Assembly (NCBI GenBank): GCA_046597895.1
Contig: JBKJJS010000283.1
Location: 1 to 20,403 of the forward strand
Length of the DNA: 20,403 bases
Direction of reading: 5' to 3'
Source: WLJO01 sp046597895
GTDB taxonomy: Bacteria > Actinomycetota > Acidimicrobiia > Acidimicrobiales > Ilumatobacteraceae
Shown: positions 1 through 6,915 of the stretch, in pieces
How the letters are laid out: every line of letters begins with the position of its first letter
Numbering within the stretch: position 1 is the stretch's first letter
Translations under genes and position numbers: made by a program
Notes under the pieces: generated by a model
Told to the model about the DNA's origin: nothing
Seen by the model: the letters and a program-made list of their open reading frames with translations, nothing else
Databases searched by the model: none

Positions 1-780
1 CTGGGCCACGTGGCTGAAGACGCCGGCCACGACCGGCACCACGGCGGCGGGATCTCCGATCGGGGCCAGTTCCACCAGCCACACGCCGTCGGGGTAATCG
101 CCGCGGACCGCATCGGCCACGGCGAGGGCCAGCGACGTCTTGCCGACTCCGCCCACCCCCACCAGGCTCACCAGCCGCCCCGCCTTCAGCTGCCGGGCAA
201 CATCGGCGATGGCCTCCTCCCGGCCGAACAGCTCGGGTGGTTCGGGCGGGAGGTTCCCCGGCGTGGCGTCGAGCACCCGCAGCGGCGGATACGCGGCCGT
301 GCCGACCTGCCAGATCTGTTCGAGGCGGACGAGGTCCTTGAGCCGGTGCGAGCCGAGGTCGACGAGCTCGACCCCTTCGACGCCCGCCAACAAGGGCGCC
401 GTGCTCGACGAGACGAGGATCTGGTGGCCGTGCCCGGCGCCCATGATGCGGGCGGCCCGGTTGAGCGTGGGCCCGAAGTAGTCGCCGTCGCGCAGCTGCG
501 CCTCGCCCGTGTGGATGCCCATGCGCACGGGCAGCTCGAGCCGGGCCTGGGCCCCGGTCGCCGCCGCCACGGCATCGCCGACGGAGGTGAACACGGCCAT
601 GATCCCGTCGCCGGTGTGCTTGACGACCTGACCTTCGTGGCCCTCGACGCAGGTTCGCAGCACCTCGTCGTGGGCGGCCAGCGCTACCTCCATGGCCGAG
701 CGATCGGCCTGCCAGCGACCGGTGGAACCTTCGATGTCCGTGAACAAGAACGTCACGGTGCCCGTCGGTCGATCCCCCAT
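1..780 (-). CDS. Class III adenylate/guanylate cyclase fused to an ATPase, N-terminal part (runs off left edge)
   Basis: Reading the minus strand from ATG at 780 gives 260 residues with no stop, open at the window edge. Residues about 8-125 form a class III nucleotidyl cyclase domain: TFLFTDIEGST carries the first metal Asp (D15), KHTGDGIMAVF the second (D58), followed by VRMGIHTGEA and LNRAARI with the transition-state Asn107 and Arg111. All catalytic residues I can place are present, so the domain looks active. Residues 208-215 (GVGGVGKT) are a Walker A P-loop opening an NB-ARC/AAA-type ATPase domain. In the family, TPR repeats and sometimes a LuxR-type helix-turn-helix follow; those would lie outside the window. 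It is a cytoplasmic signalling ATPase making cAMP or cGMP; the nucleotide cannot be chosen by eye. A GTG at 795 in the same frame is an alternative start. It diverges from the dehydrogenase at 955. Confidence 0.93.
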   Translation of the reverse strand, partial: MGDRPTGTVTFLFTDIEGSTGRWQADRSAMEVALAAHDEVLRTCVEGHEGQVVKHTGDGIMAVFTSVGDAVAAATGAQARLELPVRMGIHTGEAQLRDGDYFGPTLNRAARIMGAGHGHQILVSSSTAPLLAGVEGVELVDLGSHRLKDLVRLEQIWQVGTAAYPPLRVLDATPGNLPPEPPELFGREEAIADVARQLKAGRLVSLVGVGGVGKTSLALAVADAVRGDYPDGVWLVELAPIGDPAAVVPVVAGVFSHVAQ

Positions 781-941
781 CCCCCAGCATGACACGGCGA
801 CCGCACGGTCGTCCCGAGGTCTGGCGCGCTATCTCACGGAGGGCGACCAAGGACCGCAGCGAAGAGTCGAAGGAGTCACGTCGCCGTCGGCAGCGTCGCC
901 TTCCGCAACGCGCTTGGCTGTCCCAGGGTGGCGCACCCGCC

Positions 942-947
942 TAGGTT
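942..947 (+). promoter_or_regulatory. -10 hexamer TAGGTT of a leaderless promoter
   Basis: TAGGTT lies 7 nt before ATG 955, where transcription would begin at or next to the start codon. No Shine-Dalgarno sequence precedes this ATG, which fits a leaderless message. No clear -35 element is visible. The same arrangement recurs at several genes in the window. Confidence 0.6.
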
Positions 948-954
948 GGCCTTC

Positions 955-2088
955 ATGCCTGACTCGGTGCTCGCCGCCACACTCGTCGCCCCGGGCGAGT
1001 TGACGATCCAGCGGTTCCCGTACCCATCGACGCTCGAACCAGGAGCGGTGCTCGTGCGGATGCTCGCATCGGGCATCTGCGGGACGGACAAGCACACGTT
1101 CCGGGGCGAGACGCAGCAGTACGCCGGGACGGACCACGAACGCTCGACACCATTCCCCATCATCCAGGGCCACGAGAACGTGGCCGTCGTCGCGGAGATC
1201 GGGGCGGGCGGCGCGGCGGCATTCGATGGCACGCTGTTGCGGGTGGGCGACCGGGTCGTGCCGGCGCCGAACCGGGCATGCGGCGTGTGCAGTTTTTGCC
1301 GACGGGACTTCCCGTACTACTTCTGCCGATCGATCGAGAACTACGGCAACTCGCTCACGTGCGCCGAGGCCCCCCACCTGTTCGGGGGCTGGGCCGAGTA
1401 CCTGTACCTGCGTCCGGGCACTCCGGTGTTCAAGGTCCCCGACGGTCTGCCCGACGACGTCGCGGTCCTCACGGAGTTGTTCGCGGTGACGCACAGCTTG
1501 GACCTCGTCGCCCGCATGCCGCGCCCCGGCGGGTTCTCGCCCGGCGACACGGTGGCCGTCATCGGCGTCGGTCCGGTCGGAGTCGTACACGTGGCCAAGG
1601 CGTCGCTCCTCGGCGCGTCGCGGGTGATCGCCGTTGACCCGTTCGCGGCGCGGGTCTCGCTCGCATCCGAGCTCGGGGCGACGGACGGCATCGTCGGCCG
1701 CGATGCGACGGCGGAGATCCTCGAGTTGACGGGCGGGGCCGGTGTGGACGTGGCCGTCGATGCCACGGGCCACCCCTCGAGCTTCGAGGTCGCGCTCGCC
1801 GTACTCAGAGACGGTGGGACCCTCGTCGAGGTCGGCGCGTTCGTTGATCTGGGCCCCGTCGCGCTCAACCCGGCCGACGTGCTCGGCCGCAACCTGACCA
1901 TCGTCGGCGTAGCCGGCGAGGACGCCCGTGCCTACGACTCGACTCTGGCGATGCTCGCCAAGAACTACGAGCGGGTGCCGTTCCACCGCGCGGTCACGCA
2001 CCACTTTCCCTTGGCGCGAGCGGCCGAGGCGATGCAGACCGCGCTGGCCGGAGGCGAAGCGATGAAGGTCGTCATCACTCCGTCGTAG
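955..2088 (+). CDS. Zinc-dependent medium-chain alcohol dehydrogenase
   Basis: 377 residues, the normal length for the sorbitol/threonine dehydrogenase branch of the MDR superfamily. Catalytic zinc ligands are visible as Cys42 in GICGTDKH and His73-Glu74 in GHENVA. A structural zinc loop has Cys109, Cys112, Cys115 and Cys124; the last gap is eight residues rather than the usual seven. The Rossmann motif GVGPVG lies in VAVIGVGPVGVVHVAK, and the following IAVDP has an acidic residue at the end of strand 2, which favours NAD over NADP. It should oxidise a secondary or primary alcohol in the cytoplasm; the substrate is unknown. I chose ATG 955 over in-frame GTG 928 because the family N-terminus starts here and a -10 hexamer sits 7 nt upstream. 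It stands alone, divergent from the cyclase gene. Confidence 0.93.
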   Translation: MPDSVLAATLVAPGELTIQRFPYPSTLEPGAVLVRMLASGICGTDKHTFRGETQQYAGTDHERSTPFPIIQGHENVAVVAEIGAGGAAAFDGTLLRVGDRVVPAPNRACGVCSFCRRDFPYYFCRSIENYGNSLTCAEAPHLFGGWAEYLYLRPGTPVFKVPDGLPDDVAVLTELFAVTHSLDLVARMPRPGGFSPGDTVAVIGVGPVGVVHVAKASLLGASRVIAVDPFAARVSLASELGATDGIVGRDATAEILELTGGAGVDVAVDATGHPSSFEVALAVLRDGGTLVEVGAFVDLGPVALNPADVLGRNLTIVGVAGEDARAYDSTLAMLAKNYERVPFHRAVTHHFPLARAAEAMQTALAGGEAMKVVITPS

Positions 2089-2258
2089 GCCGCCGTAGGC
2101 GCGGATCATCGAGCAGATTTCGATCTGAACGTTGCGGCATCGCGGCCAGAGGGTCACCACGCAGCTGGGACATAGACCCCGAGCCAGATCCCCGGGGCCC
2201 GAGCCTGAGTCTGTCCCCGGGACAACCAAAGTGCGAGCCGAACGCGGCCGGCGCTTCG
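2089..2258. other. Gene-free spacer after the dehydrogenase
   Basis: I see no convincing coding stretch, RNA gene or strong terminator here. Short GC palindromes around 2190-2225 are no more than expected at this base composition. Reading frames crossing it give proline/arginine-rich, low-quality translations. Confidence 0.5.
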
Positions 2259-2375
2259 GTGCGTCTCATCGCTCTACGCGATCCGAGAAGGGCAAGACTG
2301 TCCTCATGCCGCGCCCACCGAGCACCAGCAGAAAGCCATCGCTATCGCTGCCGACAGGCTGGTTGCTGGCGGCCG
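2259..2375 (+). pseudogene. Degenerate copy of the promoter and first codons of the MDR oxidoreductase gene at 3315
   Basis: This stretch aligns by eye with 3253-3385. Both contain GTCTCATCGC, then AAGACT exactly 6 nt before an ATG (2306 here, 3315 in the intact gene). Both then share GAGCAYCAGCAG and CTGCCGACAGG. In the coding part the copy has one 1-nt deletion and, about 12 codons later, a compensating 1-nt insertion, so its frame is broken in between. Similarity fades after about codon 23 and the rest of the gene is absent. I read it as the stub of a duplicated oxidoreductase gene, not an expressed protein. Its partner lies beyond the VapBC pair, so the two copies flank that module. Confidence 0.6.
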
Positions 2376-2566
2376 TCGTCGCGCCGTGGGTACGTCCGCC
2401 GTACCCGGGCCGAGAGCCTCGAGATCGTGCGGCGCCATCCCTACGGTGGCGAGCTGATGGCCCGAGGCGCTGCCATGAGCCGCTACAAGATCGTCGCCCT
2501 CCTGCTCGGTCGGCTGCCAGCCGAGGCGTGAGCCCGGGCGAGGTCGGAGGTTGGAGTACTACTGGT
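2376..2566 (+). other. Spacer with a possible gene-tail remnant
   Basis: One plus-strand frame ending at TGA 2531 gives a plausible protein tail, with RRHPYGGELMARGAAM followed by SRYKIVALLLGRLPAEA. The upstream part of that frame looks non-coding and has no sensible start. It may be the 3' end of a deleted gene; I do not recognise the family. The last 35 bases form the leader of the antitoxin gene. Confidence 0.3.
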
Positions 2567-2571
2567 ATGAT
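2566..2571 (+). promoter_or_regulatory. -10 hexamer TATGAT of the antitoxin promoter
   Basis: TATGAT differs from the TATAAT consensus at one position and ends 7 nt before GTG 2579. This predicts a leaderless transcript for the toxin-antitoxin pair starting at that GTG rather than at ATG 2567, which lies inside the hexamer. I see no good -35. Confidence 0.5.
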
Positions 2572-2578
2572 TCCTACC

Positions 2579-2806
2579 GTGCGAGTCACCGAGAAGGGCC
2601 AAGTCACCATTCCCAAGGAGTTGCGTGACGCGCTCGGCATCGGCGCCGGGAGCGAGGTGCGGTTCGAGCGGGCCGACGACACGATCGTCATCAGCAAGAC
2701 CGGCGACGGGCCGTCCCGAGGCCGACGGCTGGCGGAACGGCTGCGCGGTCGCGGCGATGTGGCGATGACGACCGACGAGATCATGGCGCTCACTCGCAAG
2801 GGCTGA
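2579..2806 (+). CDS. AbrB/MazE-type antitoxin (VapB-like)
   Basis: A 75-residue protein starting at GTG 2579, or 79 residues from ATG 2567. The N-terminal half is a swapped-hairpin AbrB DNA-binding domain: RVTEKGQVTIPKELRDALGI, then GSEVRFERADDTIVI. The C-terminal tail (RGRGDVAMTTDEIMALTRKG) is the usual flexible toxin-wrapping segment. It should bind the PIN toxin encoded next and repress their shared promoter. The TATGAT box directly upstream decides for the GTG start, because ATG 2567 would lie inside the promoter. The stop codon lies 3-6 nt before the toxin start, so the two genes are one operon. Confidence 0.88.
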   Translation: MRVTEKGQVTIPKELRDALGIGAGSEVRFERADDTIVISKTGDGPSRGRRLAERLRGRGDVAMTTDEIMALTRKG

Positions 2807-2809
2807 TGC

Positions 2810-3217
2810 GTGATGAACGGCACTCTGGTCGACTCGAACGTCTTGCTCGATGTCGTCACAGAAGACCGGAACTGGCTGGCCTGGTCCCTGAATGCGCTGG
2901 CCGACGCCGCCGAGTCGGGACCGTTGTGGATCAACCCGATCATCTACGCCGAGGTGTCGGTGCGCTTCTCGCGGATCGAGGATCTCGAAGAGGCGCTCCC
3001 GCCAGAGGACTATCGGCGTGCTCCACTCCCCTGGGAGGCGGCCTTCCTCGCCGGCAAGGCCTTCGTCCAGTACCGCCGCAGTGGGGGCACCAAGACATCG
3101 ACCCTGCCCGACTTCTTCGTCGGCGCCCACGCCGCCGTGGAGGACATGGCCTTGTTGACCCGTGACGACGGCCGCTATCGCACGTACTACCCGACCGTGC
3201 GGCTCATCACTCCCTGA
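2810..3217 (+). CDS. PIN-domain ribonuclease toxin (VapC-like)
   Basis: 134-135 residues from GTG 2810 or ATG 2813. Four acidic residues of a PIN nuclease site are visible: Asp in TLVDSNVLLDV, Glu in IIYAEVSVRF, Asp in TLPDFFVGAHA and Asp in LLTRDDGRYRTYYP. The length and the ending TYYPTVRLITP match the VapC family. It would cleave RNA, commonly tRNA or rRNA in characterised VapC proteins, when freed from its antitoxin. All four acidic positions are intact, so the toxin is probably functional and the antitoxin must be maintained. The pair lies between a degenerate and an intact copy of an oxidoreductase gene start, which suggests it arrived by insertion or rearrangement. Confidence 0.92.
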   Translation: MMNGTLVDSNVLLDVVTEDRNWLAWSLNALADAAESGPLWINPIIYAEVSVRFSRIEDLEEALPPEDYRRAPLPWEAAFLAGKAFVQYRRSGGTKTSTLPDFFVGAHAAVEDMALLTRDDGRYRTYYPTVRLITP

Positions 3218-3302
3218 GGTGGGCGCAGGCGTCACGGGCGTACACCAGCACGTTCGTGTCTCATCGCCTCTCAGCGCCGTGGCGGCCCATCCCGGCATCG
3301 GG

Positions 3303-3308
3303 AAGACT
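3303..3308 (+). promoter_or_regulatory. Possible -10 element AAGACT
   Basis: AAGACT sits 6 nt before ATG 3315, at the position where other genes here carry TANNNT. The same hexamer at the same spacing is kept in the degenerate duplicate (2294-2299). This supports a promoter role even though the first base departs from the pattern. Confidence 0.35.
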
Positions 3309-3314
3309 GCCGCC

Positions 3315-4325
3315 ATGCCCACACCCGCCGAGCATCAGCAGATCGTCATCGCCTTCCTGCCGACAGGTCGGTTGCAGGCGTCCGACTTCGCCGTGCAGAC
3401 CGCTCCGGTGCCCGAGCCCACCGCCGGTCAGGTGCTCTGCCGCACCGTCGCCATCACCATCGGCGCCGGGCAGCGGGCCGGGCTGCAGGGCAGCGCCAGC
3501 TACGCAGGGGCCCCCGAGGCCGGGCGGGTGATGGGCGGCACCGGTGTCGCTCGGGTCGTGCGGTCGGCCGACCCCCGGGTGCACGAAGGCGAGTTCGTGT
3601 GGGCGCCGACCGGCTGGCAGGAGTACTCGGTGCACAAAGCCGGATCGGTCACCGTGCTCGACCCCGCCATCGATGCCGCCGTGCATCTCGGGGTGCTCGG
3701 CACGAACGGCCTCACCGCCTACTTCGGCGTGCTCGACATCGGCCAGGTGAAGGCCGGCGAGACGTTCGTCGTGTCGGCGGCGGCGGGCTCCGTCGGGCAC
3801 TTGGCCGGCCAGATCGCCAAGGTGCTCGGGGCCCGCGTAGTCGGCGTGGCCGGCTCCGACGAGAAGGGCCGGATGCTCGTCGACGACCTGGGCTTCGACG
3901 TCGTGGTGAACCGGCGGGCCGACGATTTCCGGGCCGCCTTCAAGGTCGCCACCCCCGATCGCATCGACGTGTACTTCGACAACACCGGGGGCGACATCCT
4001 GGAGAGCGCCCTGTTCCGGATGAACCGGGGCGGGCGCATCGCCTGCTGCGGGGTGGCCAGCCAGTACGACACCACCACACCGGCCGGCGGACCTCGCGGC
4101 GTGCCCGGCCTGCTCATCAACAACCGGGTGCGCATGGAGGGGTTCTTGCTGTTCGACTACGAGGACCGCTACGACGAGGCCCGCCGCCAGTTGTCGGCCT
4201 GGGTGTCGGCCGACGCCATCAAGCCCTTGGTCACCGAGTACCAGGGCCTGGCCTCAGCCCCGCAGGCCTTCGTCGACCTGCTCGCCGGGGCCACGGTCGG
4301 TACCACGATCGTGCGGGTCGGGTGA
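3315..4325 (+). CDS. NADP-dependent MDR oxidoreductase (prostaglandin/leukotriene reductase-like, CurA/YncB type)
   Basis: 336 residues with no zinc-ligand motifs, as expected for the zinc-free leukotriene B4 dehydrogenase branch of MDR proteins. The N-terminus (LPTGRLQASDF...VPEPTAGQVLCRTV) is the GroES-like domain. GTNGLTAYFGVLDIGQVKAG leads into the nucleotide loop AAAGSVG. IDVYFDNTGGDILESAL and RGGRIACCGVASQY are family signatures. It likely reduces the double bond of alpha,beta-unsaturated ketones or aldehydes with NADPH in the cytoplasm. ATG 3315 is chosen because family homology starts there; upstream in-frame sequence to 3162 overlaps vapC and looks non-coding. It follows the toxin gene by 97 nt and probably has its own promoter. 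A decayed duplicate of its start lies at 2259-2375. Confidence 0.9.
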   Translation: MPTPAEHQQIVIAFLPTGRLQASDFAVQTAPVPEPTAGQVLCRTVAITIGAGQRAGLQGSASYAGAPEAGRVMGGTGVARVVRSADPRVHEGEFVWAPTGWQEYSVHKAGSVTVLDPAIDAAVHLGVLGTNGLTAYFGVLDIGQVKAGETFVVSAAAGSVGHLAGQIAKVLGARVVGVAGSDEKGRMLVDDLGFDVVVNRRADDFRAAFKVATPDRIDVYFDNTGGDILESALFRMNRGGRIACCGVASQYDTTTPAGGPRGVPGLLINNRVRMEGFLLFDYEDRYDEARRQLSAWVSADAIKPLVTEYQGLASAPQAFVDLLAGATVGTTIVRVG

Positions 4326-4358
4326 GGTGGCGCCACGACGTACGCCGGTGAGCGCCGG

Positions 4359-5191
4359 GTGAGGTCCAGGCGCTGGTGGCGCTCGGCGGCCCTCGATCTC
4401 CTAGGCTTCGAACGCCAGGTCGTGTATTCGTCGCTGTGCGCCTTCCTGTTCACGCCGCCCGATCCCGAGATCCGCTATGGCGGCTACGCGGCACACAACC
4501 GCTCGATGGCGTCGTTCTGCGCCGCCGACCGGCGGCTGGCTGGCGTGGCGCTGTGCCACCTCGACTCGCAGGCGGCCGCCGAGCCCACACTGGACGAAGC
4601 GATCGACCTCGGCTGCCGGGTCGTCTGGATCCCGGCCCGGACCCCTGGCGGGCGTTCGCCCGGCCATCCCGATCTCCACTGGTTCTGGTCGCGTCTGGCC
4701 GAACGGGGTGTGCCGTTCGTGCTGCACGTGGGCAGCGGGCCAGTACCCATCGGCGACGCCTGGACGAATGACGGCCGCCCACCCGCCGACCAGTTCACCG
4801 GCGTGGAGATCATCGGCTCCAAGGACATGGCGGTGATCCACCGCCCGATCATGCGGTTCCTCTCCGTGCTCGTGCTCGACGGCGTGCTCGAGCGCCACCG
4901 CGGGTTGCGGGGCGGGGCCATCGAGATGGGCGCCGGGTGGGTGCCGGGTGGGTGCCGGACATGCTGCGCCGGCTCGACCACGCCGCGGACATCTGGCGCC
5001 GTTCCGAGTCCCGCCTGGCGACGTTCGAGCGGCCGCCCTCGGAGCAGGCCGGCGATCAATTGCGGTTCACGCCCTACCCGTTCGAGGCCATCGGGCAGTT
5101 GATCGCCGAGTCGGACCCTCGGCTCTACTTGTTCTCGTCCGACTACCCCTACGCCGAAGGCGGGCACGACGCCGCGGCTTGGCTTGGCTGA
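4359..5191 (+). pseudogene. Amidohydrolase (amidohydrolase_2 family) remnant, frameshifted
   Basis: The first frame gives ALDLLGFERQVVYSSLCAFL, then PEIRYGGYAAHNRSMASFCA and LHVGSGPVPIGD. These resemble the TIM-barrel amidohydrolases related to ACMSD and OHCU decarboxylases. At 4935-4956 an 11-nt unit occurs twice in tandem and shifts the frame. Removing one unit joins EMGAGWVP directly to DMLRRLDHAADIWRRSE, and the second frame then runs to TGA 5191. The N-terminus is also missing: homology begins abruptly after the previous gene with no start codon for the family's usual metal-binding first strand. The C-terminus stops just after SSDYPYAEGGHDA, short of the family's usual end. Three separate lesions argue for a true pseudogene, though the frameshift alone could be a sequencing error. 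Confidence 0.85.
4935..4956 (+). repeat. 11-bp tandem duplication (GGGTGGGTGCC x2)
   Basis: The unit GGGTGGGTGCC occurs at 4935-4945 and again at 4946-4956. Deleting one copy restores the amidohydrolase frame exactly, so the second copy is the inactivating event. Replication slippage in a G-rich stretch is the likely cause. Confidence 0.9.
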
Positions 5192-6237
5192 ACCGTCGAG
5201 GGCCTGCGACGGTAGGACAGGAGTCCGATGGCGGCGACGGTCATCACGACCACGCCGATGAAGGGCACGACCCACACCACCGCCACGATCGGGATGGAGG
5301 TGAGCGTGCGCAACAACGGGGCGCCCGTGGCGCGGATCTGGACTCTGGCGTCGTAGCGGTCGAGAACGGCTGGCATCGACGCAAGGTCGGCGGTGGCGCC
5401 GGGGAACTCTGCCTCGATGAGGTTGTCGAGTTCGCCCCCGGTCAGCCCGAGGGTGCTTGCCACCTCCGGCAACAAACGGTTCGTGAACTCGTCGACAGCA
5501 CCCCGAACTGTCTGTCGGGCCGCCTCTGTCTGATCGACCACACCCTGGCTCGGATCGAGCGACGACAGCACGGCGTCGGCGGCCGCGGCCTTGCCGGGCA
5601 CCTGCAAGGCAAACGGGGCCAGCACGAGCACCGCTCCGGCAATCGCTGCGACGATGAGGCTGGCCCGCACCTTCCGTCGACGGCGACCGAGGAGGACGGC
5701 GCACCCGCAGCCAGCAATCACCGTGCCGAGGGCGACGCCCACCCACGGTCCGATGCTGATGGCGAGGCCCGCCGTTGGCAGCGCGTCAGCTCGCTCGAAC
5801 TGGTCCTGGCGACGCTCGAGATTCAGCAGGCTCTTCTCGGCGAGAGCGAGGATTCGTTCCTCCTCGTCCAGCAGGCGGCCGACTGCCGGGTAGTCGCCGG
5901 CGATCTGGGCGGCGAACTCATCCGTCGTCGTTCCCAACGCCACCGCAAGGGCCGGGAGCACCCGGTCCCGCAGCCCGACGACCAGATCGCGTGCCGTCTC
6001 AAAGTCGGCCCGATGGGCGGCCAGGCCGGCATCGGTGAGTTCGGGGCGCACGAGATCGGTGACGTCCTCGGCCTTCGACGCCCACGACATCGCTACCACG
6101 CTGACCACGGCGAGCAGGACGCCGATCACCGCCAACGCCCACCCCACCAGTCGGATGGCCGGTCGACTCCGCACTTCCGCCTGCGGCGAAGGAGGATCCG
6201 GGGCGGTCGGTCCTCGAGAATCGGCGAAATCGTTCAC
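5149..6237 (-). CDS. Four-helix membrane protein with duplicated extracellular module; function unknown
   Basis: 362 residues from GTG 6237, preceded by a strong AGGAGG four bases upstream. Likely membrane helices at about residues 28-50, 155-180, 190-212 and 312-342. After helices 2 and 4 come basic stretches (GRRRRK and YRRRP) that place those ends inside. Between helices 1 and 2, and again between 3 and 4, lie helical extracytoplasmic domains that resemble each other: RVLPALAVALGTTTDEF versus RLLPEVASTLGLTGGEL. The protein is therefore a tandem duplication of a helix-domain-helix unit. I do not recognise a characterised family and assign no function. Its 3' end overlaps the amidohydrolase remnant by 43 nt on the opposite strand. 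It diverges from the VOC gene across a palindromic site. Confidence 0.82.
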   Translation of the reverse strand: MNDFADSRGPTAPDPPSPQAEVRSRPAIRLVGWALAVIGVLLAVVSVVAMSWASKAEDVTDLVRPELTDAGLAAHRADFETARDLVVGLRDRVLPALAVALGTTTDEFAAQIAGDYPAVGRLLDEEERILALAEKSLLNLERRQDQFERADALPTAGLAISIGPWVGVALGTVIAGCGCAVLLGRRRRKVRASLIVAAIAGAVLVLAPFALQVPGKAAAADAVLSSLDPSQGVVDQTEAARQTVRGAVDEFTNRLLPEVASTLGLTGGELDNLIEAEFPGATADLASMPAVLDRYDARVQIRATGAPLLRTLTSIPIVAVVWVVPFIGVVVMTVAAIGLLSYRRRPSTVQPSQAAASCPPSA

Positions 6238-6263
6238 AGACCCTCCTGGTCGTCAGCCGCGTG

Positions 6264-6269
6264 AACATA
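6264..6269 (-). promoter_or_regulatory. Possible -10 element TATGTT for the membrane protein gene
   Basis: Read on the minus strand, TATGTT lies 26 nt before GTG 6237, leaving a short leader containing the AGGAGG ribosome site. The palindrome at 6276-6292 would cover its -35 and spacer region. No -35 consensus is visible. Confidence 0.35.
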
Positions 6270-6275
6270 GCTGAA

Positions 6276-6292
6276 CGCACGGAATCCGTGCG
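6276..6292. promoter_or_regulatory. 17-bp perfect palindrome CGCACGGAATCCGTGCG (operator candidate)
   Basis: Eight-base perfect arms around one central base, located between the divergent starts at 6237 (-) and 6352 (+). The core CGGAATCCG recurs in the inner arms of the hairpin at 9728-9772, upstream of the TPR gene. The size and symmetry fit a dimeric repressor site. Confidence 0.5.
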
Positions 6293-6340
6293 CTGGGGCC
6301 GAACGTGGCTCTACGTGGCAGAGTCGCGGCACCAACCGAT

Positions 6341-6347
6341 AGAGGAG
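6341..6347 (+). promoter_or_regulatory. Ribosome-binding site AGAGGAG
   Basis: AGAGGAG ends 4 nt before ATG 6352. It fixes the start of the VOC protein and shows that this gene, unlike several neighbours, has a leader. Confidence 0.6.
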
Positions 6348-6351
6348 CCCG

Positions 6352-6897
6352 ATGACACCACTGATCAAGTACCCGATCCTGCAGCACGCCTGGTTCGTGT
6401 CCGACATCGACGCAGCGTGCGAGCGCTGGCACCGCACGACCGGTGCCGGGCCGTTCTTCGTCTCCCGCGGCCATTGGGGCGACCGCCACATGTACCGCGG
6501 CCAGGAGATGACCGTGCCGCTCGACTACGCGTTCGGCTACCACGGTGACACCCACGTACAGTTCATCCAGCAGAGCGCCGAGGGACCCTCGATCTACCGC
6601 GACATGTTCAAGGCCGGGGAAGAGGGCTTCCACCACATCGCGATGTTGGTCCCCGACGACGACATCGCCAAGGTCGGGGCCGAGTTCGAGGCCGCCGGCT
6701 TCCCGGTGGCCTCGTCGCTGTGGGCCGTGGCCAACGTGATCTATATCGACACCCGCGAGGCCATCGGCTGCTTCCTCGAGTGCCATGGCGACAACCCCGA
6801 GATCCGCGCCGTGTTCGACGGCTGGAAGCAGGCCCATGACGAGTGGGACGGCCACACCGACCTCATCCGCGGGAACCGCGGCCAGCCCCTCGAATAG
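6352..6897 (+). CDS. VOC (glyoxalase/bleomycin-resistance fold) family protein
   Basis: 181 residues. Two beta-alpha-beta-beta-beta repeats are visible: the first opens with PILQHAWFVSDIDAACERWH and the second with GFHHIAMLVPDDDIAKVGAE. The four family metal positions can be placed as His in LQHAWF, Gln/Glu in THVQFIQQ, His in FHHIAML and Glu in CFLECHG. A divalent-metal enzyme is therefore likely. VOC proteins of this layout act as lactoylglutathione lyase-like enzymes, methylmalonyl-CoA epimerases or ring-cleavage dioxygenases; sequence alone does not choose between them. The C-terminal 30 residues after the second repeat are polar and helical. The start is fixed by a good ribosome site. 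It converges with the metallo-beta-lactamase-fold gene, 18 nt away. Confidence 0.88.
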   Translation: MTPLIKYPILQHAWFVSDIDAACERWHRTTGAGPFFVSRGHWGDRHMYRGQEMTVPLDYAFGYHGDTHVQFIQQSAEGPSIYRDMFKAGEEGFHHIAMLVPDDDIAKVGAEFEAAGFPVASSLWAVANVIYIDTREAIGCFLECHGDNPEIRAVFDGWKQAHDEWDGHTDLIRGNRGQPLE

Positions 6898-6915
6898 CCC
6901 TCTCGTCCACCGCCG

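Noticed and set aside
10..792. 260-codon plus-strand frame
   Set aside because: It mirrors the cyclase/ATPase gene, whose motifs are unmistakable on the minus strand.
2114..2127. Small hairpin CAGAT-TTCG-ATCTG after the dehydrogenase
   Set aside because: Only five base pairs and no T-tract; too weak to call a terminator.
2190..2225. CCCCGGGG/GTCCCCGGGAC palindromes
   Set aside because: Short GC palindromes are expected at this composition, and no gene context supports function.
829..2229. 466-codon open frame on the minus strand
   Set aside because: Antisense shadow of the zinc dehydrogenase; Arg/Asp/His-rich with no family motifs.
2132..2566. N-terminal extension of the antitoxin to 224 residues
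   Set aside because: The added 145 residues are Pro/Arg-rich and cross the degenerate oxidoreductase copy; the TATGAT promoter lies inside.
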